A stretch of DNA of 64,000 nt from NCBI RefSeq assembly GCF_036245865.1, contig NZ_BTTW01000001.1:930001-994000 (forward strand), given 5' to 3'. Below, one piece after another: positions 35,995 to 43,753 of this stretch. Below the pieces are notes generated by a model, which was not told the DNA's origin, searched no databases, and saw only the letters and a program-made list of their open reading frames with translations. This DNA is from Corallococcus caeni (GTDB taxonomy: Bacteria; Myxococcota; Myxococcia; Myxococcales; Myxococcaceae). The position numbers were made by a program, and so were the translations under genes. Each line of letters begins with the position of its first letter. The stretch's first letter is position 1.

Positions 35995-37206
35995 CTACTC
36001 GCGATTGACGCGCGTGCCCGACACGGGCTTCACCTCTCCACGAAGAATGGCCACCGCCAGCTCGCGCGTGTCCTCGTACGAGGGCTCGCCGCGGAAGAAG
36101 GCGAAGGTCAGGTGTGAGTTGTCTTCTTCGTAGCCATCGAAGTGGAAGGTCCGCTCCGTGACGCCGGGCGGCCGCAGCTCGTTGGTGAATGAATACGAGC
36201 CCAGGCTCAGGCGCCACTTCACCGGAGTGCCGTTCGTCCCAGGCGTCTCCACGTAGAAGACGTAGCGGACGGCCCAGTCCCCCTCGAGCTTGAAGTGCTC
36301 CGCCACCATCACCGTCGCCGCGCCCTCCTGGAACTGCTCGCGGACGAAGAAGGGGCTGTCCACCTTGCCCTCGTCGTTCAGCTTCACCAGCCTGGCGCGC
36401 GCGGCGTCGCGCTCCTGGAGCTGCTTCAGCGCTTCGTGCTCCTGCACCAGCTTCGCGAGCGTGCGCCAGTCCTCGGGCATCGCATGGGCGGCGGCCTGGA
36501 AGTGCGCCAGCGCTCGCTCATGGTCCCCGTGGTTCTGGTACGCCTGAGCGATGTTGTACTGGAGCATCGGCTGGCGCGGATGCTGGGGCGTCGTCTTGGC
36601 CAGCCACTGAAGCGCTTCGGCTTCGCTCCCCTCTTCCAGGAGCATCAGGCCGAGGTTGCCCGAGGACTCCGCATCCGCCGGGTCCAACGCAATCGCATGT
36701 TCAAAGGCCTTCCGCGCCTTGTCCTTCTCCTGGGCTGTCACCAGCGCCTCGCCCAGCGCGGACCAGTACTTCACCGTCCGGGGTGCCAGCTCGGTCGCGC
36801 GGGTCAGCTCCGCGATGGAGCCCTGCAGGTCCTGTGTGTACCCGAGCGAAAAGCCCTTGAGGTAGTGGTACTCCGCGACGTCCGGCGCCAACGACAGGGC
36901 CTTATCGAACTCCTGCCCCGCCTCCGCGTCGCGCTCGCCATAGAAATACACACGTCCCAGGAGGTAATGCAGGTGCGCGTCCGCCGGATCCTTCTGGAGG
37001 GCAGCCTCCAGCTCCTTTTGGATCCGGGCGAAGGTCTGCTGCTGGGCCGGGCTCGCGGGAGCGAACCGGACGGCGTCCAGTTGCTTCTCCCACTCCGCGG
37101 CGGCAGGCGTCCGGGCCAACTGGACGGTATCGGGAGCGACGGGCGCGGCGGTCCTGCACGCCACGCTCAGGGTCAACAACGCCAGACACACAAGGCTTCG
37201 GGGCAT
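35995..37206 (-). CDS. TPR-repeat lipoprotein
   Basis: 403 aa. The lipobox is LSVA-Cys17. TPR units run from about 75 to 285 (for example AHLHYLLGRVYFYGERDAEAGQEFDKAL, AESSGNLGLMLLEEGSEAEALQWL). The final 110 residues are beta-rich, with KWRLSLGSYSFTNELR and TFHFDGYEEDNSHLTFAFFRGEPSY, and are not assigned. It probably works at the outer or inner membrane as a protein-interaction scaffold. It is followed after 1 nt by the macro-domain gene. Confidence 0.85.
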   Translation of the reverse strand: MPRSLVCLALLTLSVACRTAAPVAPDTVQLARTPAAAEWEKQLDAVRFAPASPAQQQTFARIQKELEAALQKDPADAHLHYLLGRVYFYGERDAEAGQEFDKALSLAPDVAEYHYLKGFSLGYTQDLQGSIAELTRATELAPRTVKYWSALGEALVTAQEKDKARKAFEHAIALDPADAESSGNLGLMLLEEGSEAEALQWLAKTTPQHPRQPMLQYNIAQAYQNHGDHERALAHFQAAAHAMPEDWRTLAKLVQEHEALKQLQERDAARARLVKLNDEGKVDSPFFVREQFQEGAATVMVAEHFKLEGDWAVRYVFYVETPGTNGTPVKWRLSLGSYSFTNELRPPGVTERTFHFDGYEEDNSHLTFAFFRGEPSYEDTRELAVAILRGEVKPVSGTRVNRE

Positions 37207-37264
37207 GCGGGCAATCTCTCACGGCCCCTCATGCCCCGTTCATCACCGTTCCATCATCAGAACA

Positions 37265-38650
37265 TCACCGCACGCGTTCGATGCGGTGCTTGCGGCCCTT
37301 GATGCGGCCTTCGCTCAGGCGCTGGAACGCCACCTTCACCACGCGCTTGGAGACGGCGACGAAGGCGTGATGGTCGTGGATCTCAATCTTGCCCACGTCC
37401 TCCGCCTTCAGCCCGCCCGCCTCGCCCGTGAGCGCGCCCAGGATGTCCCCGGGCCGCATCTTGTCCTTGCGCCCCGCGGAGATGGACAGCGTCTCCCAGC
37501 CAGAGATGAGCGACACGCCCGGCACGTTCTCCGGCACCAGCGCGTCCACGTCTCCCTTCTCCAGCTTCACGCCCGTGGTCCCTTCAATGTCGTCCACCTT
37601 CCGGCTGTCCGAGCGCGTCACCAGCGACAGCGCCAGCCCGCGCCGTCCCGCGCGACCCGTGCGGCCGATACGGTGCACGTACGCTTCCGGCTGCTGCGGC
37701 AGTTCGTAGTTCACCACCGCGTCCAGCGCCTCCACGTCGATGCCCCGGCCCGCCACGTCCGTGGCCACCAGCACCCGCGTGCTGTGATTGCGGAACTTCG
37801 CCATCACCCGGTCCCGGTCGAACTGCTCCAGGTCCCCCTGCAACCCGTCCGCGCTCACGCCCGCCTGAACCAGCGCCCGCGTCAGCTCCACCACCACCGC
37901 CTTGAAGTTGCAGAACACGATGGCGGAGGCCGGCTGGTACTGGCGCAGCAGGCGCAACAGCAGCGTCTGCTTCTCCTCCGGCGTGCACGCATACGCCACC
38001 TGCTGGATGTCCGGCGCGGACTCCTCCTGCGCCAATGACACGCGCACAGGGTCCTTCTGGAACGCGCGGCTCAGCTTCTCGATGTCGTCCGGGAACGTCG
38101 CGGAGAAGAGCACCGTCTGCCGCTTCGCGGGCGTGGCGCCCAGCACCCGCTCCATGTCCTCGCGGAAGCCCATGTCCAGCATCCGGTCCGCTTCATCCAG
38201 CACCACCGTGGCCAGGTGCCGCGTGTCCAGCACCTCGCGGTCCAGCAGGTCCATGATGCGCCCCGGCGTCCCCACGCCGATGTGCACGCCCTTCTCCAGC
38301 GCCTCCACCTGCGGCCGGATGGGCTGCCCGCCCGCGAGCGCCAGCACCTGCACGCCCGGCATCCGGCGCGCCAGCCGCCTGATCTCTCCCGCCACCTGCG
38401 CGCACAGCTCGCGCGTCGGGCAGAGCACCAGCGCCTGGAGGTGGCGGTCCTGCGTGAGCTTCACCTTCTGCAGGATGGGCAGCGCGAACGCCGCCGTCTT
38501 CCCGCTGCCCGTGCGCGCCTGGCCCACCAGGTCCTTGCCCTGCAACAGCACCGGGATGCTCTGCGCCTGGATGGGGGTGGCGGTCTTGAACTCCAGCTCC
38601 TCCAGCACCTGGAGCAGCGGGGGCGACAGCGCGAGCGCGGAGAATTCCAT
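37265..38650 (-). CDS. dbpA: DEAD-box ATP-dependent RNA helicase DbpA
   Basis: 461 aa from the ATG at 38650; E. coli DbpA is 457. DEAD-box motifs appear in order: Q-motif (TPIQAQSIP), ARTGSGKT (45-52), PTRELCAQ, DEAD in VVLDEADRML, SAT, and HRIGRTGRAGRRG. The C-terminal domain after about 385 (KMRPGDILGALTGEAGGLKAEDVGKIEI..HAFVAVS) is the DbpA RNA-binding domain that recognises hairpin 92 of 23S rRNA. It acts in assembly of the large ribosomal subunit. It lies 85 bp downstream of a TetR gene on the same strand. Confidence 0.92.
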   Translation of the reverse strand: MEFSALALSPPLLQVLEELEFKTATPIQAQSIPVLLQGKDLVGQARTGSGKTAAFALPILQKVKLTQDRHLQALVLCPTRELCAQVAGEIRRLARRMPGVQVLALAGGQPIRPQVEALEKGVHIGVGTPGRIMDLLDREVLDTRHLATVVLDEADRMLDMGFREDMERVLGATPAKRQTVLFSATFPDDIEKLSRAFQKDPVRVSLAQEESAPDIQQVAYACTPEEKQTLLLRLLRQYQPASAIVFCNFKAVVVELTRALVQAGVSADGLQGDLEQFDRDRVMAKFRNHSTRVLVATDVAGRGIDVEALDAVVNYELPQQPEAYVHRIGRTGRAGRRGLALSLVTRSDSRKVDDIEGTTGVKLEKGDVDALVPENVPGVSLISGWETLSISAGRKDKMRPGDILGALTGEAGGLKAEDVGKIEIHDHHAFVAVSKRVVKVAFQRLSEGRIKGRKHRIERVR

Positions 38651-38735
38651 CGAAGCCTCGGGGGACGGAGGCACGGGCGCCTCGGGAGAACGCGCCCTTG
38701 TAGCAGCCTTCCCACGCCGGACAAGCCCGGCGCCC

Positions 38736-39329
38736 CTACCCCGCCCAGCCCGCCACCTCGCCCGCCGTCGCCTGGGCCAGCTTCGCCGCGGCGCCCGGGT
38801 CCACGCGCGCCGTGACGAGCACGCCAATCACCGCCCCCAAGAGCAGCTCCACCCGGCGAGCCACCGTCTTGCGCGGCAGCACGCCTGCCCGCGCCGCGCC
38901 CTCCAGGGCCCGCGTCAGGTGGCCTCGCAGGAGCGCCCGGTAGTCCTCCACCGCCTGCTTCGCCTCCGCGTCATGCGGGCCCAGCTCCGTCGCCGTATTC
39001 ACCAGCAGGCAGCCCCGCCGCGTCAGGGCCGGCGGCGCGGTGGCCATCGTCGTCGCGAGCGACTCGAAGTATTGCGTCACCTGCTCCAGGCCCGGCGCGT
39101 CCTTCGCGAAGACGCCCAGCCGCGGCCCGATGACCTCCTGGAGGTACAGCGCGATGGCCCGCGCGAACAGCCCGCGCTTGCTGTCGAACGTCTGGTACAG
39201 GCTGGAGCGGTTCAGCCCTGTCGCGGCCTCCAGGTCCGACAGCGACGTCGCCTCGTAGCCGCGCGACCAGAACACTCCCAGCGCCGCCCGCACCGCCTCT
39301 GTCTCGTCGAACGCCCGCGTCCGCGCCAC
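38736..39329 (-). CDS. TetR family transcriptional regulator
   Basis: 197 aa from a GTG at 39329, set by an excellent SD (AAGGAGG, read from 39341 to 39335) at 5-6 nt. The helix-turn-helix (about 12-55) reads FWSRGYEATSLSDLEAATGLNRSSLYQTFDSKRGLF. The ligand domain resembles the AcrR/C-terminal TetR_C_16 type. It is divergent from a DUF1304 gene across 92 bp that contain two copies of a palindromic site, so it most likely represses that gene and itself. Confidence 0.92.
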   Translation of the reverse strand: MARTRAFDETEAVRAALGVFWSRGYEATSLSDLEAATGLNRSSLYQTFDSKRGLFARAIALYLQEVIGPRLGVFAKDAPGLEQVTQYFESLATTMATAPPALTRRGCLLVNTATELGPHDAEAKQAVEDYRALLRGHLTRALEGAARAGVLPRKTVARRVELLLGAVIGVLVTARVDPGAAAKLAQATAGEVAGWAG

Positions 39330-39339
39330 GTCACCCTCC

Positions 39340-39369
39340 TTGACAATTCTGAACTGACCGTTTCAATAT
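39340..39369 (+). promoter_or_regulatory. Promoter for the DUF1304 gene, with first TetR site
   Basis: TTGACA at 39340-39345 is a perfect -35. A weak -10 (CAATAT) starts at 39364, 18 nt later. The first operator half-sites ATTCTGAAC and TTTCAATAT (39346-39369, 6 of 9 matches in the arms) fill the spacer, so a bound repressor would block RNA polymerase. Confidence 0.5.
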
Positions 39370-39371
39370 GG

Positions 39372-39395
39372 ATTCGGAACTGACTGGTTCAGAAT
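39372..39395. promoter_or_regulatory. Second TetR operator copy
   Basis: ATTCGGAAC-N6-GTTCAGAAT, arms of 9 bp with one mismatch. It is a direct repeat of the site at 39346-39369, 26 bp apart, so the two would lie on nearly the same face of the DNA for two repressor dimers. Confidence 0.6.
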
Positions 39396-39421
39396 AACCC
39401 AACCCCGGAGGGGGAGTCATC

Positions 39422-39799
39422 ATGTCGCCACTGGCGCAGGTCTTCGCGGTCATCGCCGCGCTCATCCACGTGCTGTTCTTCGTGATGGAGAGCATCGTCT
39501 TCACGCGGCCGAAGGTGTGGAAGCGCTTCGGGCTGAAGTCGCAGGCGGACGCGGACGTGATGAAGGGGATGGCGTTCAACCAGGGCTTCTACAACCTGTT
39601 CCTGGCCCTGGGCGTGCTGGTGGGCGTGGTGCTGGTGCACACCGGCGCGGTGGCGTCGGGCGTGGCGGCCGTGATGTTCGGCTGCGCGTGCATGGCGCTG
39701 GCGGCGGTGGTGCTGGTGAGCAGCAACCGGCACTTCCTCCGGGCGAGCCTCATCCAGGGTGCCCTGCCCATGCTGGCGATTGGGCTCGTCGTCCTCTGA
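39422..39799 (+). CDS. DUF1304 small membrane protein
   Basis: 125 aa with four membrane helices. The motifs FFVMESIVFTRPKVWKRFGL and GMAFNQGFYNLFLALG are those of DUF1304. Function is unknown. The family is often next to TetR or MarR regulators, as here, which suggests a stress or efflux role. It is preceded by a strong purine-rich SD (GGAGGGGGAG). Confidence 0.88.
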   Translation: MSPLAQVFAVIAALIHVLFFVMESIVFTRPKVWKRFGLKSQADADVMKGMAFNQGFYNLFLALGVLVGVVLVHTGAVASGVAAVMFGCACMALAAVVLVSSNRHFLRASLIQGALPMLAIGLVVL

Positions 39800-39808
39800 G
39801 CGGCGGCG

Positions 39809-40318
39809 TCAGGGCGCGACGGTTTCGAAGACGTCCGCGTCCGGCAGGGTGAGGACGGCCCGGCCCGCTTCGCCCAGCTTCTCGCGTGGCACGTCGCGGA
39901 AGCGCTGCACGAAGCTCGCGGACGGGCGCAGTGTGAGGGATTGGCCGGTGTCGCGGTTGCGGAACGTGGTCGCGGTGTCCGCCAGCGCGGGCGCCGTCAC
40001 CAGCGACAGGTTGAGCTTGCCCAGGCTGGCGCCGGTGGCCGCCGCCGCTCCGTCCGCGACGCAGGTGTACTGGACCTGCGCCGGGCTGTGATGGATGACC
40101 TCCAGCTTGAAGCTGCCCCGGGGCAGGCCCAGCTGCTGGAGCGCGTGTTCGCCCATCCGGTAGCCCGCGACCGCCCACGGCCCCGCACCGCCATGCACCA
40201 GCGCCACCCGCTCCAGCGCGCCCGGTTCAGCGGGCGGGGTCGAAGTGGGCTTCGTGCTCGCGCAGCCCAGGGTGAGGCCCAGCGTGACGGAGAGCAGGAG
40301 ATGGCGGTGCAGGGTCAT
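39809..40318 (-). CDS. FmdE-domain-like lipoprotein
   Basis: 169 aa with lipobox LTLG-Cys. The domain reads VHGGAGPWAVAGYRMGEHALQQLGL, then CVADGAAAATGASLGKLNL, then FRNRDTGQSLTLR. That is the layout of the FmdE family (HGH.CPG.ALGYRMG; C..DG...ATG.TLGKGN; F.N..TGK..RV). The metal-binding Cys of the first motif is replaced (GGAGPW) and the C-terminal zinc ribbon is missing, so it is probably a binding protein and not an enzyme. Its presence on an exported lipoprotein is unusual. It is convergent with the DUF1304 gene. Confidence 0.65.
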   Translation of the reverse strand: MTLHRHLLLSVTLGLTLGCASTKPTSTPPAEPGALERVALVHGGAGPWAVAGYRMGEHALQQLGLPRGSFKLEVIHHSPAQVQYTCVADGAAAATGASLGKLNLSLVTAPALADTATTFRNRDTGQSLTLRPSASFVQRFRDVPREKLGEAGRAVLTLPDADVFETVAP

Positions 40319-40436
40319 GGGTGGCTCCGGAGGAAGGACGGGCGGAGCGTTCTACCTGGAAGCCTCGGGCCCTGACGACCCGCGACTCCACCCAGGCCTC
40401 CGGCCGCGAGCCCTGGCCACGCGGCGTACCGCGCGA

Positions 40437-40459
40437 ACCTGTCCGACAGTCGGACAGGT
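40437..40459. repeat. Dispersed palindrome copy (23 bp, perfect)
   Basis: 11-bp arms ACCTGTCCGAC / GTCGGACAGGT around a central A at 40448. It carries the core GTCCGACWGTCGGAC, in the intergenic space between the FmdE-like and caspase genes. Confidence 0.85.
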
Positions 40460-40505
40460 CGGGAGGACCACGGCTGAGCAGCCCTCCGTCCCGGCCGACC
40501 CGCGA

Positions 40506-40532
40506 CAACTGGTCCGACTGTCGGACCAGTTG
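40506..40532. repeat. Dispersed palindrome copy (27 bp, perfect)
   Basis: 13-bp arms CAACTGGTCCGAC / GTCGGACCAGTTG around a central T at 40519. This is the longest perfect copy in the window. It lies 71 bp from the copy at 40437-40459 (centre to centre) and directly before the 3' end of the caspase gene. Confidence 0.85.
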
Positions 40533-40568
40533 GGACAGCATCGGGGGAGGAGCTGGGTGTCCGGCGGA

Positions 40569-42386
40569 TTAGAGCGAGTACCCGACCAGCAGCGACGCGG
40601 AGGCCCTGGGCACCAGTGCCGTGCCGGAGTCTCGCTTCGCCATGACGCCTCCGGCGGAGGCGCTCAGGAGCATCGACAGGCGACTTCGCACGTCCAGCCT
40701 CACGCCCCCGGTCACGAGCGCCAGCGGTTCCAGTCCGAAGCGTGCTTCTTCGTCCGGGATGCGCGACTGGAAGACGGCCAGTGCCCCGGCCTCCAGCGCG
40801 CCGCTGAACGTCCAGGCTCCGTGCTTCCAGTGCGGCCCCGCGCCCAACCGCAGCTCCAGCTCCGTCTGCTGGAAGGCCACCCCGCTGCCCGTCCCCCTGC
40901 GCACCCCGAGCGCCAGGCTCGACGTGTCCACGCCGGAGAACAGCCGCCCTTCCCGCACCAGGCGCACGTCCAGGCCCGCGATGGACGACAGCCCCGCCAC
41001 GAGGCCCGACGTCAACGACGGCCCCACCGCGAGCAGCAGCGACGACCCCGCTCCCCCCTTGCGCGCGAGCCGCAGCCTCGCGGCCTCCTCCAGGGGCGTG
41101 CCCCCCACGGAGACGGTTCCGTCGAGCGGCACCCGTACCGACCGCTCCAGGTATCCCTCGTCCGCGCGCAGCAGCAGCCGGTACGTGCCGGGCGCCACGG
41201 CCAGCGTCGTGGGGCCCTCACCCTTCTCCAGATCCGCCACCAGCGAGCCACTCTCCGACGCCACCACGAGCCAGCGTCCCGGCGTCTTCACGTCGAGCGT
41301 CAACCGGCCGCGCGCCTGATTGGGCTCGGAGAGCACCAGCTCGCCGCGTCCGCGCAGGTCCATCCGGAACGTGGGGCGCTGCACGCCTCCTGGTGACACG
41401 AGCGTGGACTCCAGCGTCCTCGCGTAGGCGTAGCGGTAGGCCTCCTCCAGCGTGACGCGCCCATCGCGTGATGCATCCGCCGCGCCGCGCAGCCCCGCCG
41501 CCAGATGGTGCGTGAAGAAGGAGCCCTGCAGTGCATCCGACTCCTGCGCGTACTCATCCGCGCCTGAGGCGCTGATGACCACCCGCCCCTCCAGGTCCGA
41601 GGCCTCCATCGTGACCGGCGCAACCACGGGTTTGAGGCCCTTCAGGCGCGTGGCGAGCCCGGAGCGGCAGGAGTCCAGGATGAGCAGCCCCACGCCCACC
41701 GGCGCGCCCTTGAGGAAGTCCACCAGCTCGCGCATCGGCAGCTCGGTGCCGCGCAGGTGCAGGCTGCCGTCACCCGCGTGCGACGACACGTACAGCAAGA
41801 GCCAGTCCCGCGACGAGGCCTCCACCGCGAGCCGTGCCTGGAAGCCCTTCAGGGCCTCCCGCAGCGTCGCGGCATCCGCGCCCAGCAGCGTCACCGTGCG
41901 CTCCGGCGGCACGGCGCCCACTTCCTGGAGCACCTCGCGCATCCGCCGCGCATCCGCCTCCGCGAAGCGCAGCCGCTCTTCACCTGAAAGGCCCTGGTTC
42001 TCTCCCACCACCAGCGCCCAGCGGCGTGGCGCCTCCTCCGCAGCGGCGCCCGGAAGCGGCCACAGCCCCAACAGCAGCACCGTGAGCGCCCGGATGCATG
42101 GGCTCAGCACCGAGCGACGCGGAGCCCCCTCCTCAGCGGTCCTTCGGAGCGGCCACAGCACCGGGAGCAGCACCGCGCCCACCCATTGGCCCAGCCCAAG
42201 CACCCAGCGATGCGGAGTCCCCTTCTTGGCTGTCTTCCGGAACAGGCCCAGCCTCGTGAACAGCACCGCGCCCGCCCATTGGCCCAGTCCCAAAACCCAG
42301 CGGTGCGGAGCCCGTTCCCTGGCGGGCCTCCGGAGCGGGCCCAACGCCGTGAACACCCGCACGCCCAGGCCCAGCGCCCGTCTCAC
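40569..42386 (-). CDS. Caspase-family (C14) protease with C-terminal barrel-like domain
   Basis: 605 aa from a GTG at 42386 overlapping the anti-sigma stop (GTGA). A GTG at 42110 would start a normal signal peptide. The first 120 residues contain about four reiterated hydrophobic, signal-like units (HRWVLGLGQWAGAVLFTRLG and variants), the last ending PGAAAEE. The caspase fold (about 121-350) has the dyad His203 in YVSSHAGDG and Cys240 in LLILDSCRSG. After a Pro/beta linker (about 360-450), the C-terminal 150 residues alternate polar and hydrophobic residues with glycine turns, like an outer-membrane barrel, ending SLLVGYSL. It is likely exported, and the substrate is unknown. Confidence 0.82.
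   Translation of the reverse strand: MRRALGLGVRVFTALGPLRRPARERAPHRWVLGLGQWAGAVLFTRLGLFRKTAKKGTPHRWVLGLGQWVGAVLLPVLWPLRRTAEEGAPRRSVLSPCIRALTVLLLGLWPLPGAAAEEAPRRWALVVGENQGLSGEERLRFAEADARRMREVLQEVGAVPPERTVTLLGADAATLREALKGFQARLAVEASSRDWLLLYVSSHAGDGSLHLRGTELPMRELVDFLKGAPVGVGLLILDSCRSGLATRLKGLKPVVAPVTMEASDLEGRVVISASGADEYAQESDALQGSFFTHHLAAGLRGAADASRDGRVTLEEAYRYAYARTLESTLVSPGGVQRPTFRMDLRGRGELVLSEPNQARGRLTLDVKTPGRWLVVASESGSLVADLEKGEGPTTLAVAPGTYRLLLRADEGYLERSVRVPLDGTVSVGGTPLEEAARLRLARKGGAGSSLLLAVGPSLTSGLVAGLSSIAGLDVRLVREGRLFSGVDTSSLALGVRRGTGSGVAFQQTELELRLGAGPHWKHGAWTFSGALEAGALAVFQSRIPDEEARFGLEPLALVTGGVRLDVRSRLSMLLSASAGGVMAKRDSGTALVPRASASLLVGYSL
42110..42386 (-). repeat. 93-bp tandem repeats at the 5' end of the caspase gene
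   Basis: A unit of 93 bp (31 codons) recurs, for example CCCATTGGCCCAG at 42182 and 42275 and CAGCGATGCGGAG / CAGCGGTGCGGAG. The best copies are the second and third units, and the first and fourth are more diverged. Each unit encodes one hydrophobic stretch followed by a basic Lys/Arg-rich tail. Confidence 0.7.
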
Positions 42387-43102
42387 GGCACGACCCTCAG
42401 CAGCGTGCGCGCCTGGGCCTTCCCGATGTCACCGGGCGTCGCCACGTCCAACGCTCCCTGCCCTTTCTCCCGAGCCTCCGCGACGCGCGCGGTGAGTGCC
42501 TCGCGCGCCTGCTCTGCATCGAGCGGCGCATCCGAGAAGAACGCATGCAGCGCCACCGACCCCGGCGTCACCTCCAGCGGCGGGGACAGCTTCACTTCCG
42601 CCCCCGGCTCCACCGTGCCGCTCGTCGCGCCCTCTTGCGGCCAGAGCCGGTCCACCGCGCCCGCTTCATCCACCGCGAGCACCAGCACGTTCCGGTATGG
42701 CCCCGTGCCCACCGCCAGCGTCACGTGTTCGCCGGGTTTCGCGTCCAGCACCGGCGCGCCCTGCTCGGACAGGAGCCGCAGCGCCACGGTGCCCTTCAAC
42801 CGCACGCCGTCCTCCGTCCCGCGCGGCACGTAGACGACCAGCGCGAGCCCCACCGCCAGCGCCGCCACCAACGGCACGCCCCAACTCCAGCGGGGCTTCG
42901 CGGAGCGGGCCCGCTTCTCCTCCAGCCTCGCCAGCACCGCCTTCGCGCGGGGCTCGCCCAGGCTCGACACGCGCGCCTGCCGCATCCGCTCGGCAATCGC
43001 CCCACAGGCCGGGCAGGCGGCCACGTGCCGCTCCGCGCGGCCGGAGGCATCCAGCCCCGACAGCCACTCGTCCAGCTCCAGCCGTGTCAGGTGCTCAGCC
43101 AC
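42383..43102 (-). CDS. Anti-sigma factor, zinc-finger membrane protein
   Basis: 239 aa from a GTG at 43102, set by GGAGG 8 nt before it. An ATG at 43120 would add 6 residues. The HC2 zinc finger is HVAACPACG (about 27-35). One membrane helix (about 76-94, VPLVAALAVGLALVVYVP) is followed by an exported DUF4384-like domain (about 100-239). It should hold the ECF sigma at the membrane and release it on a signal sensed outside. The start overlaps the sigma gene by 8 bp and the stop overlaps the caspase start, so the three genes are one operon. Confidence 0.85.
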   Translation of the reverse strand: MAEHLTRLELDEWLSGLDASGRAERHVAACPACGAIAERMRQARVSSLGEPRAKAVLARLEEKRARSAKPRWSWGVPLVAALAVGLALVVYVPRGTEDGVRLKGTVALRLLSEQGAPVLDAKPGEHVTLAVGTGPYRNVLVLAVDEAGAVDRLWPQEGATSGTVEPGAEVKLSPPLEVTPGSVALHAFFSDAPLDAEQAREALTARVAEAREKGQGALDVATPGDIGKAQARTLLRVVP

Positions 43103-43667
43103 GCCCCGCCTCCAGTGCATCCGGCAGCCGCCCCAGCTCCGCCGCCTTCTTCCGGATGGAGTCCAGGTCGCGGACGATGGTCTTGCGCGACACGTCCAGC
43201 ATCCCCGCGATCTCCTCCTGGGTCAGCCCGTCGAAGAAGTGCAGCGTGGCCACCTCCAGCTCGCGCTCGCCCATCCGCCCCACGAGGTGGCGGATGAAGT
43301 CCGCGGCCTCCCACTGGCTGGGGGTGAGCGCCGCGGCCTCCGGGGCCTCCAGGAGCGCCGGCTCCCGCAACTGCCGCGAGCGCAGCGCGTTGAGGCACAG
43401 GTTGGTGGTGACGCGGTACACGTACGTCATGGGACGGGCCTCCCGTCGGAACCGCGCGCCGGCCGTCAGCATGCGCTCGAAGACCTCCTGGACGATGTCC
43501 CACGCATCGGCATCGCGTCCCAGCAGCGCGAGCGCACGGCGGTGCACCACGGGCGCGAAGCGCTCGTAGAGCTGCCTGAGCTCCTCCGCGTCGAGCCCGC
43601 TCCCCATCCGCCTGGTCCGACCTTCCTTTTCGTCCTTGAGACACCCGGCCCCGGCGGCCTGGGACAT
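43095..43667 (-). CDS. ECF-type RNA polymerase sigma factor
   Basis: 190 aa from the ATG at 43667 (GAAGG 6 nt before it). An ATG at 43607 would shorten it by 20. Region 2 is LYERFAPVVHRRALALLGRDADAWDIVQEVFERML, with YVYRVTTNLCLNALR, and region 4 is LTQEEIAGMLDVSRKTIVRDLDSIRKKA. It directs RNA polymerase to stress or envelope promoters under control of the zinc-finger anti-sigma downstream. A 33-bp inverted repeat brackets its start and that of the divergent lipoprotein gene. Confidence 0.93.
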   Translation of the reverse strand: MSQAAGAGCLKDEKEGRTRRMGSGLDAEELRQLYERFAPVVHRRALALLGRDADAWDIVQEVFERMLTAGARFRREARPMTYVYRVTTNLCLNALRSRQLREPALLEAPEAAALTPSQWEAADFIRHLVGRMGERELEVATLHFFDGLTQEEIAGMLDVSRKTIVRDLDSIRKKAAELGRLPDALEAGRG

Positions 43668-43749
43668 CGCGTCGCCTTCGCGATGGGCCGTGGGATATTA
43701 GTCCCACCCCAGCGGCATGTCCCAGGCTGGCCGCACCGGGTGTCCCAAG
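43635..43749. repeat. 33-bp inverted repeat flanking the sigma/lipoprotein divergent region
   Basis: The sigma gene's first 33 bases on the minus strand (43667 to 43635) match 43717-43749 on the plus strand at 27 of 33 positions, both starting ATGTCCCAGGC and ending near GGGTGTC-CAAG. Between them is a smaller perfect repeat, GTGGGA (43690-43695) and TCCCAC (43702-43707). Confidence 0.75.
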
Positions 43750-43753
43750 CGCC

